Shown: piece by piece, positions 1 to 6,031 of the stretch
Position numbering within the stretch: the stretch's first letter is position 1
How the letters are laid out: each line of letters begins with the position of its first letter
NCBI GenBank assembly: GCA_937925595.1
Contig: CALALQ010000423.1
Location: forward strand, 1-6,268
DNA length: 6,268 nucleotides
Source: an uncultured Demequina sp.
GTDB taxonomy: Bacteria; Actinomycetota; Actinomycetes; Actinomycetales; Demequinaceae
Direction of reading: 5' to 3'
Program-made: the position numbers and the translations under genes
The notes under the pieces: generated by a model
What the model saw: the letters and a program-made list of their open reading frames with translations, nothing else
The model's database searches: none
Told to the model about the DNA's origin: nothing

Positions 1-24
1 GTTGGGGCCGCCGCGCCGGGGCAT
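1..24 (-). CDS. Possible start of an unidentified gene running off the left edge
   Basis: An ATG at 24-22 follows the ssb stop codon by two bases and opens a frame that stays open to the window edge (MPRRGGPN). Only eight codons are visible, so neither function nor reality can be judged. The tight spacing matches the packing of the other genes here and would put it in one transcript with ssb. No clear Shine-Dalgarno sequence precedes the ATG within the end of ssb, so it would depend on translational coupling. Confidence 0.3.
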
Positions 25-26
25 GG

Positions 27-440
27 TCAGAAGGCGATGTCGTCCGGGTCCTCGTCGGTGGCGCCCGCGGGGACCGCGTCGTGGCGGCCGTTGGTGTCCT
101 GCTCGTGGGTGGGGGCGGTGAGGAACTGGACCGTGTCGGCGACGATCTCGATTGCCTCGCGGTGCTCGTCGTCCTTGGTCCACTCGCGCCACTCGAGCCG
201 GCCGTCGATGGCGACCGGGCGGCCCTTGGACAGGAACCGGTTGCAGTTCTCGGCCTGGGCGCCCCAGACGGTGACGTTGAAGTAGTTGGGCTTGTCGACC
301 CACTCGCCGTCCTGCTTGCGGCGCGTGTTGGCGGCGATCCGCATCGAGCACACGCTGGTGCCGCCGGGGGTGGCGCGCAGCTCGGGGTCGCGCGTGAGGT
401 TGCCGGTCAAGGTGACGCGGTTGATGTTGATGGCCGACAC
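27..440 (-). CDS. ssb: Single-stranded DNA-binding protein
   Basis: This is a 137-residue SSB that coats single-stranded DNA in replication, repair or conjugative transfer. The OB-fold core spans about residues 5-110 and is typical: the N-terminal strand reads INRVTLTGNLTRDPELR, followed by TPGGTSVCSMRIAANTRR, PNYFNVTVWG, and FLSKGRPVAIDGRLEWREW. A short Gly/Asp/Ala-rich linker leads to an acidic tail ending DPDDIAF. Known SSB tails end near DDDIPF and recruit partner proteins through the final Phe. Here the Phe is kept but the usual Pro is Ala. The GTG start is chosen because a perfect AGGAGG lies 8 bases upstream and family homology begins there. The frame stays open upstream for many codons, but that part has no SSB similarity. 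In this setting it is probably an element-encoded SSB rather than the housekeeping copy. Confidence 0.95.
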   Translation of the reverse strand: MSAININRVTLTGNLTRDPELRATPGGTSVCSMRIAANTRRKQDGEWVDKPNYFNVTVWGAQAENCNRFLSKGRPVAIDGRLEWREWTKDDEHREAIEIVADTVQFLTAPTHEQDTNGRHDAVPAGATDEDPDDIAF

Positions 441-448
441 GACGTTCG

Positions 449-454
449 CCTCCT
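449..454 (-). promoter_or_regulatory. Ribosome binding site of ssb
   Basis: The minus strand reads AGGAGG, 8 bases before the GTG at 440-438. It is the strongest Shine-Dalgarno sequence in the window and decides the ssb start against the much longer open frame upstream. It implies that ssb is translated independently of the operon before it. Confidence 0.85.
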
Positions 455-468
455 GGCGAGTGGGTTTG

Positions 469-648
469 TGGGGCTCCCGGCCTGGTGCCGGTCCCCCTTG
501 CTGTAAGCCGAGTTCGGGCCGCCCAGGGCGGCCGGCGGAACCGACCCCTTGGGGAGGGGAACCCACGTGTGCGGGTTGCAGCCGGACCGCCAGCGGCCAT
601 CCTTGAAGGCGGAGCAAGGGGGACCCGACACACCCGGACCGAGCCCCA
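469..648 (-). other. Candidate structured RNA or DNA element upstream of ssb
   Basis: This element fills most of the 296-base space between the SpoIIM-like gene and ssb. Two nested pairs of complementary arms enclose it. The outer arms are TGGGGCTC at 469-476 and GAGCCCCA at 641-648 (8 bp). The inner arms are GGTCCCCCTTGCT at 490-502 and AGCAAGGGGGACC at 613-625 (13 bp, perfect). Inside lie a 7-bp hairpin at 517-533 with a CAG loop and a weaker 5-bp hairpin at 560-577 (AACCC/GGGTT). The element ends about 15 bases before the ssb ribosome binding site. It could be an ssb leader that controls translation, a free non-coding RNA, or a folded single-strand DNA signal such as a replication or transfer site. 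I do not recognise a known RNA family. No U-run follows it on either strand, so it is not a classical terminator. Strand is assumed from the genes, and GC-rich DNA raises the chance of accidental pairing. Confidence 0.4.
490..625. repeat. 13-bp perfect inverted repeat, arms 490-502 and 613-625
   Basis: The left arm GGTCCCCCTTGCT is the exact reverse complement of the right arm AGCAAGGGGGACC. The arms are 110 bases apart and the flanking bases do not extend the pairing. The arms contain A/T positions as well as the C5/G5 run, which makes chance less likely than for a pure GC match. They are too short and undecorated for insertion-sequence ends, and there is no transposase between them. They most plausibly close the structure described for 469-648. 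Confidence 0.75.
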
Positions 649-736
649 ACCAGTGCGTCTTGCCATGAGGTGCCGCGTCGGAGCTGCGTCCTGTGCTCGC
701 GTCGTCTCGGCCACCATTGCGCCTGGTCTGTGCGGC

Positions 737-1228
737 TCATGCCAGCGGCACCAGGTAGGTCTCGAGCGCGGCCGCGGCCACCACGAGCGTGAGCACGATC
801 GCCGCGGTGCCGGCAAGCCCTCGTGAGGTGACGCTGGCGCCGCGGCGCGCGGCGACCCATACCGCAGCCGGAAGCGTCAGCGCGGCGAGCTCGACCGGCA
901 GGTGCGTGAGGTACCGCCACAAGCCGTGGTGCTGAGCGAGCGCGCTGCCGAGCAGTGCGCCGTGGGCCAGCAGCTGCCCGGCGACGAGCGCGTCCCCGAC
1001 CGCGCGGGCGACCGGGATCGCCGGCCAACCAAGCGCGACCAGCGCCAGCGGCCACAGCACCACAACCGCGTTGTGGCCGACCAGCGCCGCGACCGTCCCG
1101 GCAGTGTTGGTGAGCGCGTCATGTGGCTCGCCGACGTCAACCAGCTCGACCCCTGCGATCGCTAAAACGGCGCCGGCCGCGGTGGCCACCACCAACCCGA
1201 GCGACGCGATCTGCAGCGAGGCCTTCAT
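737..1228 (-). CDS. Integral membrane protein, SpoIIM-like
   Basis: This 163-residue protein is almost wholly hydrophobic, with about five predicted membrane helices near residues 6-27, 53-75, 80-98, 108-127 and 138-158. The middle resembles the SpoIIM (DUF95) family: an HN pair opening helix 2 (HNAVVVLWPLAL), a Gly-rich helix 3 (GQLLAHGALLGSALAQHHG), and a segment with His then Glu (LTHLPVELAAL) like the conserved pH...E stretch. This is a memory-based match without alignment, so the family is moderate confidence. In endospore formers, SpoIIM is the membrane scaffold for the peptidoglycan enzymes SpoIID and SpoIIP during engulfment. Here the gene is the last of a conjugation operon that also encodes a wall hydrolase. 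The ATG overlaps the stop of the preceding gene (ATGA, 1225-1228) and has GGGAG about 6 bases upstream. It could also be an unrelated accessory membrane protein of the transfer apparatus. Confidence 0.8.
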   Translation of the reverse strand: MKASLQIASLGLVVATAAGAVLAIAGVELVDVGEPHDALTNTAGTVAALVGHNAVVVLWPLALVALGWPAIPVARAVGDALVAGQLLAHGALLGSALAQHHGLWRYLTHLPVELAALTLPAAVWVAARRGASVTSRGLAGTAAIVLTLVVAAAALETYLVPLA

Positions 1229-1770
1229 CCCTGGCTCCCGTCCGTGGCCGCGGTCCAGCCACTGACCCGCCAGCGTCCATCGGGGCGCCGCTGGAGCCGG
1301 ACCCGGTTGCGGGTCTCACCGACAAGCGTGCCGGTCCCGCTGCTGGTGCGCTCGGTCACCCAGACCGTGACGCGCGCCTGCGCGCCTGCGCGCCGCTGCA
1401 GCTGGACGCGGGTCACGGTGGCATGGTTGCGTGCCCCGTCCTGGCGCAGGGCGTGCCGCTGGCGGCTGGTGGGCCGCGCGCGCCCGAGCTGGCGTCGGTA
1501 GGCCGGCGCGGCGAGCGCGAGTTCGCGCCGCCACGCCGCCAGCCGGTCCTCGGCCGTCCAGTTGGTCGCCGCCAGCGCGTACAGGGTCGCGACGCGCAGC
1601 ACGGCTTGATCGCTCGCACTGGCCGGGGTAGGCGACGAGCCTCGGGCTACCGCGGGCTGCTGGGCGGGTGATGGGTTGCCCGGCGTGTCAAGCGGATGCG
1701 TGACGTTGGTCGCGGCTACGCCCGCGGCAATGCAGCCGAGCACAAGCAGGTGAACTCGGAGCCGGCGCAT
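1225..1770 (-). CDS. Short TcpC/VirB8-like extracytoplasmic transfer protein
   Basis: This 181-residue protein has one N-terminal hydrophobic segment (about residues 5-20), then a Pro/Ser/Ala-rich linker (25-54), then a domain of about 120 residues. The domain begins with helical sequence (DQAVLRVATLYALAATNW..EDRLAAWRRELALAAPAYRRQL). It ends with alternating strands (ATVTRVQLQRR, ARVTVWVTERT, RNRVRLQRRPDGRWRVSGW). That order is typical of the NTF2-like fold of TcpC and VirB8, which sit outside the membrane and hold the conjugation channel together. Known TcpC proteins carry two such domains; this one appears to have only one. The hydrophobic segment contains LVLGC, which weakly fits a lipobox with Cys13, so a lipoprotein is possible. 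The gene starts 3 bases after the hydrolase stop and ends in an ATGA overlap. The assignment rests on domain layout and context, not on a diagnostic motif. Confidence 0.8.
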   Translation of the reverse strand: MRRLRVHLLVLGCIAAGVAATNVTHPLDTPGNPSPAQQPAVARGSSPTPASASDQAVLRVATLYALAATNWTAEDRLAAWRRELALAAPAYRRQLGRARPTSRQRHALRQDGARNHATVTRVQLQRRAGAQARVTVWVTERTSSGTGTLVGETRNRVRLQRRPDGRWRVSGWTAATDGSQG

Positions 1771-1773
1771 CGG

Positions 1774-2979
1774 TCAGATCTGGAAGCTCTGGACGCCCGT
1801 GAGCTGGCACCCAGGCTTGAGGCCGATGTGGACGTGGTCGAAGTGCCCGCCGGTGCGCCAGATCACCTGCACCCGCCAGCCCTGATGGCAGACGTTGTGA
1901 CCGCCTCCTGCCTGGGCGAGCCGCCAGGCTTCGCGTTCGGGGACGCCGGCGGCGCGCAGGGCGGCGGCCGCCAGGCGGGTCCCGAAGCCGCCGCCGAGCG
2001 GGAAGCGGTTGGCGACCGAGCCGAAGTCGCCGGCTAAGCCGAGGACGTGGTCGGAGACGCGGCCGGAGCTGGTGTGCAGGCTGTGGTTGGTGCCGGTGGT
2101 GAGCACCAGCTCGCGGCCCGCCACACCGGCGACGCCCTCCAGGAACCGGAGCAGCTCCGGGCGGATGGGGCGGCCGGGTGCGTTGGCCAGCGCCGCGACG
2201 GCGATGCTGCCGGAAACGCCGGGTAGCGCGAGCGCTTCCGGACCCGCGCCCGCGTCAGCGTCAGCGTCGGTTGTGGTGGCGCAGGCGTTTGCGGCGACGG
2301 GCTCGAGGTCGACGAGCTCGGGCGCGCCGGCGTATCGCGGGGTGGGGCTGGCGGTGGTCTGCCGGTGTCCCCACCTGAGTTGGGCGAGGCGGCCGCGCCA
2401 GTCGTAGAAGTCGATCCGGCGACCTTGGATGGCGCCGCCGGTGTCGGCAGACAGGAACGGGCCCTGCCAGCCGAACGGGTTCGGCCACAGGTACACGAGC
2501 GTGCCGTGCCCGATCAGAGCGGGGTCGACGGCGATCATGTACCAGCGCGGCGAACCCCCTCCGATCCGCAGCCCGCCGCTGGTCGCGATCCCCTGCCCCT
2601 GGATGCCGCCCCACGGCGGGCCGTAACTGGTCGCCACGTACTCGCCCACCGCGATCCGCGCGCCGGCGTACGGGCTGCCGATGCGCACGCCATCGATCTG
2701 CGTGCGGGTCAGACCGGTGCCGGCGACGCCGCCGAGCGAGCCGGGGCCGCTGAACTCGGCCGCCGATTGGGTGTCGGCGCCGGGCTCGCACTGCTGCACC
2801 GCGCCCGCGAGCAGCAGCATCAGGCCGAGCACCAGCGCCAGCAGCACCGCGAGCGGCGCAGCCAGCAGCCACAGCCACCACGACCCGCCACCACCGCCTG
2901 AGGTCCCGTTGTCCTCGGGAGGACTGGCGAGCGAGCGAGCTGCGGCGAGCACTCGTCCGGCGGCAACGAAGGCGCTCAC
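1774..2979 (-). CDS. Membrane-anchored peptidoglycan hydrolase, 3D domain plus M15-like peptidase
   Basis: This 401-residue protein probably cuts the cell wall so the transfer channel can pass, the role VirB1-, PrgK- and CwlT-type enzymes play in conjugation. After a short N-terminal region with a poly-Gly stretch, a membrane helix spans about residues 34-60. A 3D domain at about 114-204 carries the expected aspartates: Asp152 in AVDP, Asp179 in ADTGG, Asp190 and Asp193 in IDFYDW. This double-psi barrel is found in lytic transglycosylase-like wall proteins. A linker with an Asp-Ala repeat (about 238-245) leads to a C-terminal M15-type domain at about 287-390. It has S309-x-H311-x-x-G-x-A-x-D318 and D381-H-V-H384, which fit the zinc ligands and catalytic acid of D-Ala-D-Ala peptidases. 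The GTG start overlaps the virB4 stop (GTGA, 2976-2979). A longer upstream frame to 3477 lies inside virB4 and is not used. Cys residues (64, 233, 364, 391) may form disulfides outside the cell. Confidence 0.9.
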   Translation of the reverse strand: MSAFVAAGRVLAAARSLASPPEDNGTSGGGGGSWWLWLLAAPLAVLLALVLGLMLLLAGAVQQCEPGADTQSAAEFSGPGSLGGVAGTGLTRTQIDGVRIGSPYAGARIAVGEYVATSYGPPWGGIQGQGIATSGGLRIGGGSPRWYMIAVDPALIGHGTLVYLWPNPFGWQGPFLSADTGGAIQGRRIDFYDWRGRLAQLRWGHRQTTASPTPRYAGAPELVDLEPVAANACATTTDADADAGAGPEALALPGVSGSIAVAALANAPGRPIRPELLRFLEGVAGVAGRELVLTTGTNHSLHTSSGRVSDHVLGLAGDFGSVANRFPLGGGFGTRLAAAALRAAGVPEREAWRLAQAGGGHNVCHQGWRVQVIWRTGGHFDHVHIGLKPGCQLTGVQSFQI

Positions 2980-5648
2980 GACCGAGCCGTCTCGGGGTCG
3001 CTGAGGCGTTGGGCTTGTGCCTGGTGCCAGGCGGGGTCCACGAGCAGCCGCATCGCCGCCCACGCGTCCCCACCGGTCTCGCGGAGCGCGAGCTCGCGCA
3101 GCGGCTGGTCGCGCTCCGGGTCGGCGCTGCAAGCCCAGTACTCGATGTCCGACAGGAAGATCCGAACGGTCGCGCGCCCGTGCGCTTCGGAATCCAACAG
3201 GCAGGTGGAGTGCTCGCCCTTGCGCGTCTGCAGCGCGCTGATCTCCGCCAAGTCCTCGGGCTGCAGATCCAGCACCTCGGCGATCTCTGAGAGCTCGTCG
3301 TGGCTGGTGTGAAACAACAACCGCAGCACCGAGTTCCGCAAGAGGGCGCGGCCCTGAGCGTTGGCGAAGTCGGACAGGTGCTGGCTGATGACCAGCAGCG
3401 CGCATGCGATGTGGCGGGTGCGGCGCGCCCACTCGTTCAGCCACGCCCCCGCGGCCGGCGTCATCAGCGGCTTCCACGCCTCATCGATGGCCAGGAACGT
3501 GCGGCCCGCCCAAGCCCCGGCGGCGGCGCCGCCGCGGGTGAGGTGGTGGGCGCGGCGACGGGCGATGTCGCGGTCAATGTGATCGACCAGCGCGAGGATC
3601 ACCGGGGCGGCCAGCGCGTCCGGCAGCCCGGCAAGGTCGAACACGATCAGCGGCGCCCCCTCGGGGATCGTGGTCGGGCTGTCGCACAGCCAGGCCAGCG
3701 GCCCGTCGTCGACGTACGGGTACAGGCGCTCGGCCAGCCGGCGCAGCTCGCCGGCCACGGTGGGGTCGCCGTCACGGGGGTCGTCGGCCTGCTCGCGCGC
3801 CATGCAGCGCAGCTGGTCGCGCAGGACGCGTTCGCGCGCCGGCTCGCCGGTGTGGGCGCAGTGTGCGTACACCTGGTGGATCGCCCGGGACAGCAGGGAG
3901 CGCTCCAGCCCGGTGAGCGCGTGCCCTTCGGGGGTGGGGTCGCCGATCAGCAGCGCGTGCAGCGCGACCAGGAACTCGACCTTGCCCGCGCTCACGTGCG
4001 CGGGGTCGGGGGTGTCCCACGGGTTGATGATCGCGCGCTGCTGGCCGGCGCCGTAATGGATCACCCGCGCCCCGGGAATGAGGGCGGCGAGCTGCTCGTA
4101 GTGCCCCGCGTGCCGGGTCCCGCCGGCCGCAGCGTGCTCGGTGGACGAGCGGTCGATGATGTACCCCGTCGCACCACGCGCGAGATTGCGGGCCAGCAGC
4201 GCGTTGGTCGCGACCGTCTTCCCGGAGCCCGAGGCGCCGGTGATCAGCGCCACGTGCGTGCGGTAGGCGGGATCGAACGGGTCCACGCGCTCGAGCGTGC
4301 TGCCCGGCAGCGCGTACCCGAGCGGCACCCCGCCCGGGGAGCTCGCGCTGAGGCTGTGCAGCGGCAGGCAATCGCCGACGTTGCGCTGCGCGAACCGGCG
4401 CGTGGCGCCGAGCCGGTCAGTCGCCAACGGAAGAGTCGACACCCAGGAGGGCTCGGCAAGGAACCGTCCGGTGTACAGGCGCGCGTCGGTGTAGCTCTCA
4501 AAGTCCCGGGCCAGCGCGTCCAGCAGCTCCGCGAGCTGCTCGGCCTCGTGGGCGGGTCGGCGGATGGCCTGATAGAGGGAGACCTCGTAGATGCCGGCGG
4601 CGCCAGTGAGCCGGAGTTCGGCGTCGATCTCGGCCGCTTCGCATTCTTGCTGGTAGGCCTCTTCGCTGATCAACTTGCCGTCGCGCTCGCGACGGCGCAG
4701 ATCCGCCCACAACCGCCGGTGCCGCAGCCGAAAGCGGCGGCGCTGCCGGACCCGGTCGGTCGCCGTCACATGGACGACAAGGCGCCACGGCGGCGGGACC
4801 TCCATCAGCGCGAGCAGCCACCACACGCTCGTGTCCCCCGGCGCTGCCGCCAGATGAGCGACCGCTTCCACCTCCCCGACCTCTGGCCGGGCGATCCAGT
4901 CGCGCCCGACGTGCAGTTCGGCTGGACCGAGCGCGGCGAGCAGCTCGGCGCGGTGCGCAAGCGCCTGGTCTCGGTCCGAGGTCTCCAGCGTCCGCGGCAC
5001 ACCCGCAGGCGGAACGTGCTCGCCGGCCGGATCGATCACGCGCGCGAGCGCGGCGAGCGCCTGCTCGCCGTCGAGCGGGTCGACCTGGCAGCCGGCGGCG
5101 ACCAGGTCGCCGGCGACGAGCTCGGTGAGGCGGGCGCTTTCGGCAGCGGCGCGTTCGTGCGCGTGGCGGGCGATCACCCGCGCGCCGCCCCGGCCGGAGC
5201 GCCGGGGCAGACCGGTCGGCGTCCAGCGCACCGCGATCGTCCAGCGCAACGCGACCGCACCGACGGCCGGGGCGCTGCGCCGCACCGTCTGCTCGAGCCC
5301 AAACCCCAGCCGGCGCGTCGCCTCCCCGCGCGCGGTATCGCCGTTCTCGTCGGCCGCGAGCGAGGCTGTCTGAATCTGCTCCCAGTCGCCCGCGAGGGCG
5401 CGGCTGGGGTCCAGCGGTTCGGCCTCAACAAGCACCTGCAGGCCTTGCCTGGCGGGCAGGTGCGCGGCCAGCGCGCCGAGGCGCTCGCGCAGCAGCTCGC
5501 GATGGGCGCTGCCGCCGGCGCGCGGCTTAAGCACCCCGCGGCACGCCAGCAGGCGCACGTAGCTCAGGTCGCTGGTGATCAGAAGCCCGTCGGGCTCAAG
5601 TGCCGCGATCGGCACCACGTCCGCCAGCGCCCGGGATCGCCCGCTCAC
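2976..5648 (-). CDS. virB4: VirB4-family conjugation ATPase
   Basis: This 890-residue cytoplasmic ATPase energises assembly and substrate movement of a type IV secretion system at the inner face of the membrane. The N-terminal half (about 1-440) is the divergent VirB4/TrbE-type domain, with charged helices around 300-345. The motor domain follows. Walker A is GASGSGKT at 471-478. Walker B is FLAIDEAW, with Asp722 and Glu723. A downstream VISQH stretch (753-757) matches the conserved segment with the sensing Gln. The C-terminal stretch LLRNSVLRLLFHTS..E (769-785) is also typical of VirB4. The length fits the family and no frame break is seen. The GTG start overlaps the PrgI stop (GTGA) and has AGAAGGA 6 bases upstream. 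The lack of a membrane helix and the neighbouring PrgI and VirB8-like genes favour VirB4 over the VirD4 coupling protein. Confidence 0.96.
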   Translation of the reverse strand: MSGRSRALADVVPIAALEPDGLLITSDLSYVRLLACRGVLKPRAGGSAHRELLRERLGALAAHLPARQGLQVLVEAEPLDPSRALAGDWEQIQTASLAADENGDTARGEATRRLGFGLEQTVRRSAPAVGAVALRWTIAVRWTPTGLPRRSGRGGARVIARHAHERAAAESARLTELVAGDLVAAGCQVDPLDGEQALAALARVIDPAGEHVPPAGVPRTLETSDRDQALAHRAELLAALGPAELHVGRDWIARPEVGEVEAVAHLAAAPGDTSVWWLLALMEVPPPWRLVVHVTATDRVRQRRRFRLRHRRLWADLRRRERDGKLISEEAYQQECEAAEIDAELRLTGAAGIYEVSLYQAIRRPAHEAEQLAELLDALARDFESYTDARLYTGRFLAEPSWVSTLPLATDRLGATRRFAQRNVGDCLPLHSLSASSPGGVPLGYALPGSTLERVDPFDPAYRTHVALITGASGSGKTVATNALLARNLARGATGYIIDRSSTEHAAAGGTRHAGHYEQLAALIPGARVIHYGAGQQRAIINPWDTPDPAHVSAGKVEFLVALHALLIGDPTPEGHALTGLERSLLSRAIHQVYAHCAHTGEPARERVLRDQLRCMAREQADDPRDGDPTVAGELRRLAERLYPYVDDGPLAWLCDSPTTIPEGAPLIVFDLAGLPDALAAPVILALVDHIDRDIARRRAHHLTRGGAAAGAWAGRTFLAIDEAWKPLMTPAAGAWLNEWARRTRHIACALLVISQHLSDFANAQGRALLRNSVLRLLFHTSHDELSEIAEVLDLQPEDLAEISALQTRKGEHSTCLLDSEAHGRATVRIFLSDIEYWACSADPERDQPLRELALRETGGDAWAAMRLLVDPAWHQAQAQRLSDPETARS

Positions 5649-6031
5649 AGCCAGTCCTTCTCGATCGGCGGCTCGTCCGGCGTCGCCGCGGGGACGTCGA
5701 GCCGGACCGCACTGCGCCGCATCGTGCGGGGATCGTCGTCAGCGTTGGTAATCGTGGCGGGGCGTAGCCGCCAGGCGGCGACCGCGAGCAGCAGCCGGCC
5801 GGGGCTGATGGTGGTCTGCTCGCGCAGCACCAGCAGCGCCAGCGGCGCGCCGAGGCCGATGACCGCCATCGAGACGTTCACGCGCCACCCCAGCGGCGAC
5901 ACCAGCAGCCACCCGTATGCCACGCCAGCGGCGAGCACGAGCGCCAGCCACGCGCCGATCGACAGGCCCAGCAGCCGAGTCGGCTCATTGAGCGTCCGGT
6001 ATGCCGGACGCAGCTCCCCAGGCTCGCTCAC
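5645..6031 (-). CDS. PrgI/VirB3-like conjugation membrane protein
   Basis: This 128-residue protein has two adjacent membrane helices at about 24-45 and 51-69, preceded by a polar stretch with YRTLNEPTRLLGLS and followed by a basic then acidic cytoplasmic tail. This size and layout, directly before virB4, is characteristic of the PrgI family of Gram-positive conjugation systems, the counterpart of VirB3, which anchors VirB4 to the membrane. The GTG start at 6031 is chosen because AAAGGGGA lies about 6 bases upstream and the GTG overlaps the stop of the preceding gene (GTGA, 6028-6031). An in-frame ATG at 6091 would add 20 polar residues (VAAGAREAASEPDGERGSA), but these overlap the preceding gene and do not look like the family. 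The tail ends PPIEKDWL and overlaps the virB4 start. Confidence 0.88.
   Translation of the reverse strand: MSEPGELRPAYRTLNEPTRLLGLSIGAWLALVLAAGVAYGWLLVSPLGWRVNVSMAVIGLGAPLALLVLREQTTISPGRLLLAVAAWRLRPATITNADDDPRTMRRSAVRLDVPAATPDEPPIEKDWL

Noticed and set aside
503..516. On the minus strand GAACTCGGCTTAC next to a closing stem recalls the 3' end of RNase P RNA.
   Set aside because: The enclosed sequence is far too short and lacks the conserved GAGGAAAGTCC-type core, so the likeness is limited to a few bases.
545..554. CCCCTTGGGG palindrome as a terminator or operator.
   Set aside because: The loop would be two bases, no T-run follows, and such short GC palindromes are expected by chance at this composition.
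441..736. Search for a promoter driving ssb.
   Set aside because: No convincing -35/-10 pair was seen on the minus strand; a promoter may exist but cannot be supported by reading alone.
441..1055. Long open frame continuous with ssb.
   Set aside because: Most of it overlaps the SpoIIM-like gene, and SSB similarity plus a perfect AGGAGG place the start at 440.
1123..1671. Plus-strand open frame of 182 codons.
   Set aside because: It is antisense to two coupled minus-strand genes and its translation is Arg/Pro/Gly-rich without domain features, as expected of a high-GC shadow frame.
2365..2901. Plus-strand open frame of 178 codons opposite the hydrolase gene.
   Set aside because: It is antisense to a gene with clear domains and conserved catalytic residues; the translation is Ala/Arg/Gln-rich and featureless.
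2980..3477. Open frame upstream of the hydrolase GTG that would add 166 residues.
   Set aside because: It lies wholly inside virB4 in another frame, has Arg/Ala-rich shadow composition, and the GTGA overlap at 2979 matches other junctions.
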